A stretch of DNA of 64,000 bases from Bacteroidaceae bacterium (GTDB lineage Bacteria; Bacteroidota; Bacteroidia; Bacteroidales; Bacteroidaceae): NCBI GenBank assembly GCA_017940185.1, contig JAGAZE010000038.1, positions 1-64,000 of the forward strand, written 5' to 3'. Position numbers and translations under genes: made by a program. Under the pieces are notes generated by a model, which ran no database searches, was not told where the DNA came from, and saw nothing but the letters and a program-made list of their open reading frames with translations. Positions 1 through 8,563 of this stretch are shown piece by piece; positions within the stretch are counted from its first letter, which is position 1; each line of letters opens with the position of its first letter.

Positions 1-71
1 GGAATCCTCGGATACCAAATGCAAATAACAGAAAGCTGGAACTAATCATATCATTTATAGTTTGGTCGCTA

Positions 72-79
72 CAAAGATA
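72..79 (-). promoter_or_regulatory. Possible -7 box for a gene left of the window
   Basis: The minus strand reads TATCTTTG, a match to the Bacteroidetes -7 consensus TAnnTTTG. I could not find a well-spaced -33 TTG, and the gene it would drive lies outside the window, so this is weak. Confidence 0.3.
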
Positions 80-163
80 AGATTTTTCCAGCAATTTCTT
101 TATCTACCAGCTCCACATCACGTCATTTCTCGGATGAACCAGTTGAATTTGCGTTTTTGGCAT

Positions 164-325
164 TTGCTTACACCAATCGGCTGTTTGTCGCTGAGTGTCA
201 GTGTGTTGATGAGGTGTAAGCAGTTTTTTGCCGCTTACACTGCTTACACTAAGCGTTTGTTTTCGTGCTGTCAGTCAGTGCGTTGCAAGGTGTAGGCAAT
301 TTTCGTCGCTTACACCGCCTACACC
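164..325. repeat. GGTGTAAGC hairpin repeats, cluster 1
   Basis: TTGCTTACACC occurs at 164-174. GTGTAAGC at 214-221 pairs with GCTTACAC at 233-240, and a further GCTTACAC lies at 242-249. GGTGTAGGC at 289-297 faces GCTTACACC at 308-316 and GCCTACACC at 317-325. The result is a series of potential stem-loops. The same motif recurs at 781-863 and at 59.2-59.6 kb. Confidence 0.75.
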
Positions 326-468
326 AAAATGAGGAGAGGGGGGGAGAGTGTTCTTATGCCTGCTTGCGAAGGGGGATCGCAATATCGACTTCAGTGCAAT
401 CAATATCAGTGCAGACAGGAACATCTGCGCTCTCGAAACAGGACGGAAAAACGCGGATTTTGCAACTG

Positions 469-644
469 TTGCCCAATTGCATTGCAAGTATTGCCTAATT
501 GCACTCCAACTGTTGCCCAATTGCATTGCAAGTATTGCCCGATTGCACTCCAACTGTTGCCCAATTGCATTGCAAGTATTGCCTGATTGCAGTGCAATCG
601 GGGCCCAATCACATGCCAACTGTTGCCTGATTGGAATCTGTATT
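469..644 (-). repeat. 22-bp tandem repeat array A, eight units
   Basis: TTGCCC/TTGCCT-type unit starts fall at 469, 491, 513, 535, 557, 579, 601 (degenerate, gggccc) and 623, exactly 22 bases apart. On the minus strand each unit reads as TTGGGCAA followed by CAnnACTTG or CAACAGTTG variants. Alternate units resemble each other more than their neighbours, so the true repeat may be a 44-bp dimer. The units are contiguous, with no spacers, so this is not a CRISPR array. Arrays of the same family occur at 26909-27084 and 59322-59431. Confidence 0.9.
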
Positions 645-780
645 CTACAAGGTTGAGAATCAGTCGCTTAGTACTGTCTGTTGGTGCTTGTGGTGCAGAC
701 GGTGTGTAGGCAATGCAAATGGCTTGTACCTGACATCTGGCTTGTTTTCAGGCTGTTATGCCAGTCGGTGCAGACTGTTG

Positions 781-863
781 GTGTAAGCAAGGTGTAAGCA
801 AAAAAAATTGCTTACACCTGCTATCTGTCTTTTTGTCAGACGGTTATAGCTATTGGTGTAAGC
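781..863. repeat. GGTGTAAGC hairpin repeats, cluster 2
   Basis: GTGTAAGC lies at 781-788. GGTGTAAGCAA at 791-801 forms a perfect 11-bp inverted repeat with TTGCTTACACC at 808-818, with six A residues between. A further GGTGTAAGC lies at 855-863. It lies downstream of rsgA, which is transcribed towards it, so a terminator role is possible. Confidence 0.7.
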
Positions 864-937
864 GTGTAGGCAAATTTCAAAAAACGGTTGCGCGCAGCAG
901 GTCGTCTTGCCTTGTGTGTGTATGCGGATGTGGCGTG

Positions 938-1870
938 TCAGTAGGCTTCGCGGTATTTTCCTTCTTCCTTATCGTCGAGCATGGAGAGGTAGGAGGCATA
1001 GCGTGAGAGTGCTATCTGTCCTTGCTCTACGGCTTGCAGTACGGCGCATCCCGGTTCGTGCGTGTGTGTGCAGTTGGCAAAGCGGCACTGCTTTGCGGTG
1101 GCAAACAGTTCGGGAAAATAGCCTGTGAGTTCTTCGCGTTCCATGTCGAAGGTGCCGAATCCTTTTATGCCTGGAGTGTCGATGACCCATCCTCCGCCTT
1201 CGAGCGGCAGCATTTCCGAGAATGTGGTGGTGTGCATGCCCTTGTTGTGTGCCTCGGAGAGCGGTGCCGTGCGCAGGTTGGCATGGGGCAGCAGTGTGTT
1301 GAGCAGTGTCGACTTTCCCACGCCGCTGTTGCCGCTCAGCAGCGACACCTTGTCGTGGAGCAGGGGCATAAGCTGTTGGCATGTGTCGGGTGCTGTGGCG
1401 ACGGTGGTGAGGCAGCGGTAGCCTATGTTTTCGTAGAGCTGGATGAGTTGCTGCTGTCGTTGCTGTTCGTCGTCGGTGAGCAGGTCGGCCTTGTTGAAGG
1501 CCAAAATCACCGGCACGCGATAGGCTTCGGCCGATGCCAGAAAGCGGTCTACGAAGATGGTGCTCGTCTCGGGATGGTTGACAGTGACGACGAGCAGCGC
1601 CTGGTCGACATTGGCGGCGAGGATGTGGCTCTGCTTCGAGAGGTTGGCCGCCCGGCGTATGATGTAGTTGCGTCGGTCGGCAATCTCTGTGATGAAGGCG
1701 CGTCCCTCGGCGTTGACGCTGATGGTGACGTGGTCGCCTACGGCTACGGGGTTGGTGCTGCGTATGCCGCGCAGGCGGAAGTTGCCCTTCACCTTGCATT
1801 CGAAGCGGGTGCCATCGGCAGTCTGCACAATATACCAGCTGCCCGTGTTTTTTACTACCAGACCGTGCAC
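938..1870 (-). CDS. rsgA: Ribosome small-subunit GTPase RsgA (YjeQ)
   Basis: A 310-residue circularly permuted GTPase that acts late in 30S maturation. It has an N-terminal OB-fold (about 1-65), then the permuted order of GTPase motifs: G4 (NKAD, about 126-129) precedes the P-loop GNSGVGKS (about 180-187), followed by DTPG (231-234). A C-terminal zinc knuckle has C262, C267, H269 and C275. Length is normal for the family. The start is GTG (1868-1870); no ATG lies nearby in frame. One base separates it from the frr stop, so the two are almost certainly co-transcribed and probably translationally coupled. RsgA and ribosome recycling factor both act on ribosomal subunits. Downstream is the repeat region 1-937. 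Confidence 0.96.
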   Translation of the reverse strand: MHGLVVKNTGSWYIVQTADGTRFECKVKGNFRLRGIRSTNPVAVGDHVTISVNAEGRAFITEIADRRNYIIRRAANLSKQSHILAANVDQALLVVTVNHPETSTIFVDRFLASAEAYRVPVILAFNKADLLTDDEQQRQQQLIQLYENIGYRCLTTVATAPDTCQQLMPLLHDKVSLLSGNSGVGKSTLLNTLLPHANLRTAPLSEAHNKGMHTTTFSEMLPLEGGGWVIDTPGIKGFGTFDMEREELTGYFPELFATAKQCRFANCTHTHEPGCAVLQAVEQGQIALSRYASYLSMLDDKEEGKYREAY

Positions 1871-1871
1871 G

Positions 1872-2432
1872 CTATACCGTCATTATCTCCTTGTTTTTCT
1901 CTTCAAGGAGCTCGTCGATGCGTTTGATGTGCTTGTCGTGCAGTTTCTGCAGTTCGTCTTCGGCGTCCTTTTCGTTGTCTTCCGACAATCCGTCCTTGAT
2001 GGCTTTCTTGAGCCGGTCTTTGATGTCGCCGCGCACGTTGCGCACTTCCACCTTTGCCTTTTCGCCCATCTTGTTGCACTGCTTCACCAGGTCGCGTCGC
2101 CGCTCTTCGGTGGGCTGTGGGATGTTGAGGCGTATCACCTCTCCGTTGTTTTCCGGTGTGATGCCCACGTCGCTGTCCATGATGGCCTTTTCTATGTCGC
2201 GTATCTGCTTCTTGTCCCATGGTTTGATGGCGATGGTTCGTGCGTCGGGCACGCTGACGGTCGACACCTGATTGAGCGGCACCATGGAACCGTAGCTGTT
2301 GACGCGCACGGCGTTGAGGATGGCTACGTTGGCTCGTCCGGCGCGCACGCGTGCCAGGGCGTCGTCGAGGTACATGCAAGCCATTTCCATGCGCTCGTCG
2401 GCCTCGTTGAGGGTTGCTTTAACGTCTATCAT
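1872..2432 (-). CDS. frr: Ribosome recycling factor
   Basis: A 186-residue protein that, with EF-G, splits post-termination ribosomes. The sequence is a typical RRF along its whole length: an N-terminal helix, the conserved [14 protein letters not shown]-type segment near residues 25-38, and a highly charged C-terminal helix pair ending in [12 protein letters not shown] start it at the ATG at 2430-2432 because that gives the family length; an upstream in-frame start at 2474 would add 14 non-conserved residues and overlap the promoter. No Shine-Dalgarno sequence is visible, which is usual here. It is first gene of an frr-rsgA pair with a -7 box about 40 bases upstream. Confidence 0.97.
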   Translation of the reverse strand: MIDVKATLNEADERMEMACMYLDDALARVRAGRANVAILNAVRVNSYGSMVPLNQVSTVSVPDARTIAIKPWDKKQIRDIEKAIMDSDVGITPENNGEVIRLNIPQPTEERRRDLVKQCNKMGEKAKVEVRNVRGDIKDRLKKAIKDGLSEDNEKDAEDELQKLHDKHIKRIDELLEEKNKEIMTV

Positions 2433-2472
2433 AGTAGTGTGGTTTTGGGTTGTTCGCTTTTGTTCAACATAC

Positions 2473-2480
2473 AAATGTAG
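2473..2480 (-). promoter_or_regulatory. Probable -7 box for frr-rsgA
   Basis: The minus strand reads TACATTTG, matching TAnnTTTG, 40 bases upstream of the frr ATG. The -33 element is not obvious. Confidence 0.55.
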
Positions 2481-2501
2481 CAGTTTTTCGTCTACTGTCG
2501 G

Positions 2502-3287
2502 CTATTTTGTGATATTTTCTTGCATAATGGCAGTAGCCAGCTGCTGCCACTGTTGCAGCGAGAGCTGCTCGGGGCGCAGGGTCTGGTAGGGTTCCGGCAG
2601 CGCGGTACCTGGCGGCAGGATGCCCTTGAGCGATCCGCGCAGCATCTTGCGGCGCTGGTTGAAGGCTGTCTTCACCACGCGGCGGAAGTGGGGCTCGGGG
2701 CAGGTGAGCTGCCGGCGGCTGTTGCGCTGCATGCTGATGACGGCACTCTGCACCTTGGGCGGCGGGTTGAACACCGAGGCATCGACGGTGAAGAGGTAGT
2801 CGATGTCGTACCACGCCTGCAGCAGCACGGAGAGCACACCATAGGCCTTTGACCCTGGCGCCGATGCCATGCGCAGCGCTACCTCGTGCTGTATCATGCC
2901 CGTGCAGCAGGGGATGAGTTCGCGATGCTCGGCTACGCGGAAGAATATCTGAGAGGAGATGTCGTAGGGATAGTTGCCGATGAGCAGGAAGGGCTGTCCG
3001 TCGAACACCTTGCTGAGGTCCATGCGCAGGAAGTCGTCGGAGAGGATGTTGCCCTCCAGTTGCGGGAAATGCTCGTGGAGGTAAGCCACCGACTCGCGGT
3101 CGATCTCCACCACCTTCAGCGGGCGCCCTTTCTGCATGAGATACTGTGTGAGCACGCCCATGCCGGGTCCCACTTCAAGGATAGGCAGGTCGGGGCGCAC
3201 GTCGACGGTGTCGGCAATGCGACGGGCAATGTCGAGGTCGATGAGGAAGTGCTGGCCGAGGTGCTTCTTGGGACGGACGCTGTGCAT
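2502..3287 (-). CDS. rsmA: 16S rRNA dimethyladenosine transferase RsmA (KsgA)
   Basis: A 261-residue SAM-dependent methyltransferase that dimethylates the two adjacent adenines near the 3' end of 16S rRNA. Visible features are the N-terminal KKHLGQHFL signature (about 7-15), the SAM-binding EVGPGMGVLT (38-47), the acidic VVEID of motif II (59-63), and catalytic NYPY (105-108), followed by a C-terminal helical domain. Length is standard. It lies upstream of frr on the same strand with a short gap, and frr appears to have its own promoter. Three ribosome-maturation or recycling genes (rsmA, frr, rsgA) are thus neighbours. Confidence 0.97.
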   Translation of the reverse strand: MHSVRPKKHLGQHFLIDLDIARRIADTVDVRPDLPILEVGPGMGVLTQYLMQKGRPLKVVEIDRESVAYLHEHFPQLEGNILSDDFLRMDLSKVFDGQPFLLIGNYPYDISSQIFFRVAEHRELIPCCTGMIQHEVALRMASAPGSKAYGVLSVLLQAWYDIDYLFTVDASVFNPPPKVQSAVISMQRNSRRQLTCPEPHFRRVVKTAFNQRRKMLRGSLKGILPPGTALPEPYQTLRPEQLSLQQWQQLATAIMQENITK

Positions 3288-3403
3288 GGTATAGGGGAGA
3301 GAGGACAGGGTAGTGTTTGAGGGTGTTTGGGGATGTCGCTTATGCTAAAGCACTAAAGGGTAAATCTATAAATAGTAATCAGACAATTGTCAGATCGTAA
3401 ATA

Positions 3404-4684
3404 TTAAGCTTCTTCTTTCTTTCCGAAGGCGGGGTCGATTTTTACGAATGCGGTCACGATGAAAGTGATAGCGCAGAGGAACATCACCACGATGAAGAAG
3501 GCGCGGTAGCCCATAGAGTCCTTCAACCATCCCGACACCATGCCTGGTAGCATCAGTCCCAGATAGCTTATGCCGGTGCAGATGGCGTAGTGTGAGGTTT
3601 TGAACTCGCCTTGGCAGATGTAGAGCATGTAGAGTGTGAGTGCTGTGAATCCCAGTCCGTAGCCGAACTGTTCCACGAAGAGGCATGAGCTGATGATCCA
3701 CAGGTTGTCGGGCATGGCATAGCTGAGGTACACATACACCAGGTCGGGCAGTGTGAGGGCTATGACGAAAGGCCAGAGCCAGCGCTTCAGTCCGTCGCGG
3801 CTGGCGAGCATGCCGCCGATGATTCCGCCGAGAAGCAGTCCGATGAGTCCCACCGTGCCGTAGGCCAGACCAAACTCTTGCGGTGCCAGTGCCAGTCCGC
3901 CCTCAGTGCTCGGACGTTGCAGGAAAGTGGTGGTCATCTTGGTGAGCATCGCCTCGGGAAAACGGTAGAACATGAGGAAGAGAATGACAAACACCATTTG
4001 TTTGACGGGAAACTTGCTGAAGAAAGTGGCGAACGACTTGCCTATGCCCACCATGATGTCGTGGGCATTGACTTTTTGTTTTCTGTCGGCCATGGGATGT
4101 GGCAGGATGAAGTTGTGGTAGAGCCATAGGGCGAGAAAGAGTCCTGCCAGACCGTAGAACACCAGGCTCCATGTGTATGCCACTTTGGTGCGTAGCAATA
4201 CTTGCAACATGCCTGCTGCGGCGATGAGCGGTCCGGTGCCAACGATGACGGCAATGCGGTAGAAAGTGTTGCGTATGCCGACGAAGAGTGCCTGCTGATG
4301 GCTGTCGAGCTCAAGCATGTAGTAGCCGTCGGCGGCAATGTCGTGCGTGGCACTGCTGAAAGCCATCAGGAAGAAGAAGAACATGGTGCCCTGAAACCAG
4401 AAACTGGCGTTGAGCGTGAAGGCGACGCCGCCCAGAGAGGCACCGAGTAACACCTGCATGGCAAGCACCCACCAACGCTTGGTCTTGAACAGGTCGACGA
4501 AAGGACTCCAAAGGGGTTTGATGACCCAAGGCAGTCCGAGCCAACTGGTGTACAGTGCTATTTCGGTATCACTCATGCCCAGCTGCATATACATGGTGAC
4601 AGCAACCGTCATGACGATGACGTTGGGGAAACCTTCTGAGAGGTAGAGCGTAGGTATCCACGCCCAAGGATTGCGTTTCTTCAT
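3404..4684 (-). CDS. MFS transporter, AmpG-like
   Basis: A 426-residue integral membrane protein with about 12 hydrophobic segments. The N-terminus (WIPTLYLSEGFPNVIV, then LGLPWVIKPLWSPFVD) is characteristic of the AmpG/acetyl-CoA transporter branch of the major facilitator superfamily, which imports muropeptides or amino sugars across the inner membrane. The open frame continues upstream to 5371, but that part is a shadow of the next gene. I start at the ATG at 4682-4684, which overlaps the stop of the SpoIID gene as ATGA, implying translational coupling. Its partner, a SpoIID-type cell-wall protein, supports a role in peptidoglycan salvage. The substrate is not determined by sequence. Confidence 0.85.
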   Translation of the reverse strand: MKKRNPWAWIPTLYLSEGFPNVIVMTVAVTMYMQLGMSDTEIALYTSWLGLPWVIKPLWSPFVDLFKTKRWWVLAMQVLLGASLGGVAFTLNASFWFQGTMFFFFLMAFSSATHDIAADGYYMLELDSHQQALFVGIRNTFYRIAVIVGTGPLIAAAGMLQVLLRTKVAYTWSLVFYGLAGLFLALWLYHNFILPHPMADRKQKVNAHDIMVGIGKSFATFFSKFPVKQMVFVILFLMFYRFPEAMLTKMTTTFLQRPSTEGGLALAPQEFGLAYGTVGLIGLLLGGIIGGMLASRDGLKRWLWPFVIALTLPDLVYVYLSYAMPDNLWIISSCLFVEQFGYGLGFTALTLYMLYICQGEFKTSHYAICTGISYLGLMLPGMVSGWLKDSMGYRAFFIVVMFLCAITFIVTAFVKIDPAFGKKEEA

Positions 4685-6885
4685 CGGAAGTATGTTTTTA
4701 TTGTCGTGTCTATATAATAGTGGTGTAGTATCTCTTCGTATGTGAACCCTTTGCTTGCCATGTTGGCGGCGCCTATCTGGCATAGTCCCACGCCGTGTCC
4801 CCATCCGCGTCCGCGGAGGGTGAAACGTGTGGTTGCCGGGGTGTCGCCCTCGGTGCGTTGCACGGTGAAGTTGCTGCTTAGCAGGTGGCTGCGGCTCAGT
4901 GTGCGGCGTATCTCCAGCTCCTTGCCGACGACGATGCTCTGCTTGCTGCCTACAATCTTCAGCAGCGATATCCTGCCGCTCTCTCCGCGGCGCAGCGGGA
5001 TGAGGTCGGTAATAAGTCCCAGGTCGGCATGCAGGTTGTCGTCGACCAGTTGCGACAGCTCTTCCTGCGAGTAGCCCACCTCCCAGCGGTAGAAGTCCGT
5101 CGTCTCCTGGTCGTAGGCATTGAGCATGGAGACGGTGTCGGCGGTGTTGCAGTAGGGGCAGAGCACAGAGGTGAGGTAGGGCACGGGCATGTCTTCCCAG
5201 CAGGTGTCGAAGGTCTCTGTCGTTCCGCCGCAGCATTTGGCGTAGCGTGCGTCGCACAGCTCCCCGTTGTAGGTGAGTACCATGCTGCGGGTGGCTGCCA
5301 CAGCCTTCTCGGCATTGGCGTTGGTGGCCCGGCGCATGCCCTGATAGCGTTGGCAGTGGTCGTCGGCGCATACGTCGAAGCTATTGTGTCCCTCGGCATC
5401 GTACCAGCGCAACAGACAGCGTGTGCCGTCGGCCATGACGCTGCGCTCCTCATGGCATGCTGCGGGGTGTACGCTCTGCCGGCGCCGTTGCATCATGCGC
5501 AGCACCCATGAGCGGGAGATGACGGCATGCGCCTTGAGCAACTCGAGGGGAGCGTCGGCGCTCATCTCACTGCTGATGACGCTCACCAGATAACGCTCGA
5601 CTGGCAGGCGGTTGACCACCTCCATCTCGCCCCGGGTGTTGACGGAGAGCAACAACTCGCCCTCAAAGGTCTGCGCCTCGTTGCGCTGCCAGTGAAAGTG
5701 CACGCCTATGGTGACATCGTCGAGGGTGAAGGTGCCCTTGGCGGTAGTTGGAGAGAAGCACAGTTGTCGCCAGTTCTGCCCGTTGCACCACAGCTGTCCG
5801 TCCTTCACTTCTATGGTGTGTTGTCCTTGCAGCGTGCCGTCGGCATAGCAGTAGGGGTTGTGGAAGCATACGGTGAGGCGCTGTGCAGTCATCAGTCCTA
5901 CGCTGACGACGGGTTGCAGCAGGGCAGACAGCGTCTCGGCAATGCGCTGCATGGCGTTGTCGTCGACGCACACATCGTCGTAGATGCGTGCCACCTCGTC
6001 GTCGGTCAGCTTCATGTAGTCTTCGTGGCGCGGCACCGTCATCTGTCCTGCCATGTCGAGGGCTCCCGGACTGATGAGGCGCTGGCTCTCGTCGGTGGCA
6101 AAGAAGCATGCGGGGCGGTGCGCCTTGCGCGGGAAGATGCACACCCATCGCTCGTCGCCGTGCCATGCCACGATGTTCATGGGCGGTTCGTCCTGTGTGG
6201 CAAGTGTATGCTGCATGGCGTGGCACAGTGTGCGGAACACATGCTGTGCCTCCTGCTCGTCGCAGTAGGTCATGGCAAAGGCATTGGCACAGTGTCCGTG
6301 CAGGCGATACAGGGCCGTGCCCTGCGGCATGGTGGCAATGTGTTGCAACTGTCGTTGCAGTGTGTCCCACCGTGTGCGCAGGGGCAGTGCGTCGCCGTTG
6401 CCCGCTTGCAGGTGGAGGTGGTCGGGTGCCGAGGCTCCAGCGCGTGCGCCATTATATATAATGGTGTAGTCGGGATATGTGTCAATCCACTGCAGCAGTG
6501 CCGCGAAGGCACTGTCGTTGTGTGGCAGGGGTGCGAGTATGCGCTGCGGAGCATGCGTGCGCAGGGCGATGGTGTAGTGCTCGGGCAGAATGGGGTAGGG
6601 GTTGACAAGTATTTCGAAGTCGGTGGCGAAGTCTTCTCCTATCTGTATGTCGGGACGGTTGTGACTGCACAGGAAGCACGGGCGCTCACCACGCAGTGCC
6701 TTCGCCATGTCGGCATTGGTGGATAGCATGCGCCCCGGGTTGTGCTGCAAGACGGCGACGGCATCGCCGAAGCGTGCCTCGCGTGTCTGCACCTGTTGCA
6801 GGTCGTCGAAGCGCTTGCGTGCGTCGGGCCAAGCATTGAGCTGGCGGTGGAAGAAGTCGTGGAGAGGTGTGTGCGGAAGTGTCAT
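4681..6885 (-). CDS. DUF4922/HIT-like domain fused to SpoIID/LytB domain
   Basis: A 734-residue two-part protein. Residues about 1-310 resemble HIT-superfamily nucleotide phosphorylases (the DUF4922 type): a CFLC pair near 71-74, a conserved NPYPILPEHYTI segment, and a DHLHLQAG motif with the HxH triad. Residues about 330-734 match SpoIID/LytB: LPVERYLVSVISSEM and LLKAHAVISRSWVL near the domain start, a YAKCCGGTT motif, and the terminal RGWGHGVGLCQIGA signature. SpoIID proteins cleave or stimulate cleavage of denuded peptidoglycan glycan strands. No signal peptide is visible, which is odd for a wall-acting domain. It lies between a glycosyltransferase (5-base gap) and an AmpG-like permease (4-base overlap). 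Domain calls are by motif; the biological role of the fusion is inference. Confidence 0.82.
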   Translation of the reverse strand: MTLPHTPLHDFFHRQLNAWPDARKRFDDLQQVQTREARFGDAVAVLQHNPGRMLSTNADMAKALRGERPCFLCSHNRPDIQIGEDFATDFEILVNPYPILPEHYTIALRTHAPQRILAPLPHNDSAFAALLQWIDTYPDYTIIYNGARAGASAPDHLHLQAGNGDALPLRTRWDTLQRQLQHIATMPQGTALYRLHGHCANAFAMTYCDEQEAQHVFRTLCHAMQHTLATQDEPPMNIVAWHGDERWVCIFPRKAHRPACFFATDESQRLISPGALDMAGQMTVPRHEDYMKLTDDEVARIYDDVCVDDNAMQRIAETLSALLQPVVSVGLMTAQRLTVCFHNPYCYADGTLQGQHTIEVKDGQLWCNGQNWRQLCFSPTTAKGTFTLDDVTIGVHFHWQRNEAQTFEGELLLSVNTRGEMEVVNRLPVERYLVSVISSEMSADAPLELLKAHAVISRSWVLRMMQRRRQSVHPAACHEERSVMADGTRCLLRWYDAEGHNSFDVCADDHCQRYQGMRRATNANAEKAVAATRSMVLTYNGELCDARYAKCCGGTTETFDTCWEDMPVPYLTSVLCPYCNTADTVSMLNAYDQETTDFYRWEVGYSQEELSQLVDDNLHADLGLITDLIPLRRGESGRISLLKIVGSKQSIVVGKELEIRRTLSRSHLLSSNFTVQRTEGDTPATTRFTLRGRGWGHGVGLCQIGAANMASKGFTYEEILHHYYIDTTIKTYFR

Positions 6886-6890
6886 CGGAG

Positions 6891-8396
6891 TCAGTTTGCA
6901 GCATTCTGAGTCTGTCGCTTATGCATCTCGATGGTGCGCAGCATGTCTTTATAGCTGTTGTTGGCGTTGATTTTTTCCTGCGAGAGATTGGCATCGCTGT
7001 TGCCTGCCCATCGTCGGCACTGATAGAGTTCGTCGTAGATGCGTGCTATGCGGTAGCAGCGCGAGCAGGCCAGCGCCATGGCATAGTCTTCGCCGTAGCT
7101 GGTATTGGGAAAGAGAATCTGCCGTGCTATGGGTGTGAAGAAGGCGCGCGGTGCACCCAGTCCGTTGATACGCAGGGCGTTGTTGGGCCCGTTCTGCGGT
7201 GTCCACTCGCGGTGGTCGATGAGTCCTGGTGGCAGCGGGTTGAGCTGGAAGTCGTACATGCCGTAGGAACCTATCACGATGGCTGCATTCTCCTTGCGGA
7301 ACGTGTCGACGATGCGTTGCAGTGTCAGTGGCGAGGAGTAGAGGTCGTCGCTGTCGAGCTGCACGGCAAAGCGTCCGCACTGCGGGTGCAGCAGGGCATG
7401 GTTCCAGCATCCGCCGATGCCGAGGTCGAGGCGTTCGGGGATGAGGTGAAGCAGCGCCGGGGCATCGGCGTGCTGCAACAGCTCGTCGCCGAGGCTGCGA
7501 ATGATGTCTGTGGTATCGTCGGTGGAATGGTTGTCGACGACGATGATATTGAACTTGAAGTCGGTGTGTTGTGTTGCTGCCGACCGTATGGCATCGGCGA
7601 TGGTCTTCTCGCGGTTGAACACGGGGATGATTACCGATGCCTCAGCGTCGAAACTCCCGGCGGCAAGGTCGGGTTCGGCATAGCGTGAAGTGTCTACCAG
7701 TGCGCCAATCTGCTGCAAGTGGTGCGTGGCAGCCTGCTCCATCTCCACCTGCACCTCGCGGTTGCGGGGATTGACGTAGTCGAATTGTCGCTCGCCGCTG
7801 GTGCGCCGGTCGGTAGGTTGCGTGGTATAGAGCATCTCGCGTATGTGGTGTGGCAATGCCTGTCGGCTGAGGAAGAGACGCAGGTCGTACCAGGCGGCAT
7901 AGCGGTAGACATGCAGGTGTGGCTGATTTGCCCACCGCTTCAGCGTCGTCGTGTGGATGAGCACCAGCGGCCCGAAGTCGAAGTCGTCGCGGATGCTTCC
8001 TGCCTGGCAGTCGATGACGGGATGCGGCGTGCACCTGTTTTCGGCCTCATCCCCTTGCTGTTCGCGGTAGTCGGCATACGTCATGGTGGCTTCCATGCCC
8101 TCGGCGCAGTATGCCATGCGCTTGAGTGCGTGTTGGCCGAGCAGCAGGCGCTGTGTGGTGAGCGCCAGGGCGATGTAGGGCGTGGAGGCCTGCTGAGCTA
8201 TGTGCTGCAGCGTGGGCGTGTCCCAAAGCATGTGTCCCGACATGTAGCAGCATCCCTCCGGACAGGGGTGCGCCTTGCTGAATGCCTCGCTGACGATGAA
8301 GCAGAGCGTGCCGGCACCGTCCTGACGCTGCCATTGCGCTGCCAGAGAAGTCATGGTCGCCACATCGTCGCAGGGGAAGTATCCATTGATAAGCAT
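6891..8396 (-). CDS. Family 2 glycosyltransferase (GT-A fold)
   Basis: A 501-residue protein. The C-terminal half is a GT2 domain: SVIIPVFNRE at about 254-263, VVDNHSTDDT for nucleotide-sugar binding, and the metal-binding DSDD at about 347-350. The N-terminal ~240 residues have no motif I recognise but contain two Cys-rich patches and could be a degenerate second transferase-like domain. The long open frame starts at 8477, but I choose the ATG at 8394-8396 because the upstream residues would overlap the divergent promoter region. It heads a three-gene cluster with the SpoIID fusion and the AmpG-like transporter. The acceptor is unknown; a cell-wall or surface-glycan role is inferred from context. 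Confidence 0.78.
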   Translation of the reverse strand: MLINGYFPCDDVATMTSLAAQWQRQDGAGTLCFIVSEAFSKAHPCPEGCCYMSGHMLWDTPTLQHIAQQASTPYIALALTTQRLLLGQHALKRMAYCAEGMEATMTYADYREQQGDEAENRCTPHPVIDCQAGSIRDDFDFGPLVLIHTTTLKRWANQPHLHVYRYAAWYDLRLFLSRQALPHHIREMLYTTQPTDRRTSGERQFDYVNPRNREVQVEMEQAATHHLQQIGALVDTSRYAEPDLAAGSFDAEASVIIPVFNREKTIADAIRSAATQHTDFKFNIIVVDNHSTDDTTDIIRSLGDELLQHADAPALLHLIPERLDLGIGGCWNHALLHPQCGRFAVQLDSDDLYSSPLTLQRIVDTFRKENAAIVIGSYGMYDFQLNPLPPGLIDHREWTPQNGPNNALRINGLGAPRAFFTPIARQILFPNTSYGEDYAMALACSRCYRIARIYDELYQCRRWAGNSDANLSQEKINANNSYKDMLRTIEMHKRQTQNAAN

Positions 8397-8501
8397 AGTG
8401 TGTGAAGCGTGTGTTAGAGGGTGGTAGGTGAAAGGGTTGAGACCAAGCTGTGGAGCGCCCTGCAGAGAGGCTGCCACAGTCGCTAATGCATAAAGTCAGC
8501 G

Positions 8502-8509
8502 CAAAGTTA
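8502..8509 (-). promoter_or_regulatory. Possible -7 box for the glycosyltransferase cluster
   Basis: The minus strand reads TAACTTTG, matching TAnnTTTG, about 105 bases upstream of the glycosyltransferase start. It lies back to back with the rlmN promoter. No clear -33 element is seen. Confidence 0.4.
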
Positions 8510-8532
8510 ACCACAATCCGCAGAATATTTGC

Positions 8533-8540
8533 TATCTTTG
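8533..8540 (+). promoter_or_regulatory. -7 box for the rlmN operon
   Basis: TATCTTTG matches TAnnTTTG and lies 23 bases before the rlmN ATG, so the leader would be about 15-20 bases. The -33 region is weak. Confidence 0.6.
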
Positions 8541-8563
8541 CCCGCAAAATACGACACCCACCG

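Larger units (their letters stand above)
1..937. other. Gene-free repeat-rich region
   Basis: No convincing coding sequence is visible. Short open frames on both strands are low-complexity translations of repeats. The stretch holds several copies of a GGTGTAAGC / GCTTACACC inverted-repeat motif (about 164-325 and 781-863) and an eight-unit 22-bp tandem array (469-644). A possible minus-strand -7 box lies at 72-79, suggesting that a gene to the left of the window is transcribed away from here. Confidence 0.7.

Noticed and set aside
469-644. CRISPR array
   Set aside because: Units are contiguous 22-mers with no spacers between them, and no cas gene is in the window. The same holds for arrays B and C.
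62-1006. Several short open frames on both strands in the left-hand region
   Set aside because: They translate repeats, overlap each other in all frames, and lack any recognisable domain or plausible start signals.
3382-3391. GACAATTGTC palindrome as an operator
   Set aside because: A single 10-bp palindrome in AT-rich sequence between two genes is not enough evidence.
4685-5371. N-terminal extension of the AmpG-like transporter
   Set aside because: It overlaps the SpoIID fusion gene in another frame and is Arg/His/Pro-rich shadow sequence; the ATG at 4684 begins a normal MFS N-terminus.
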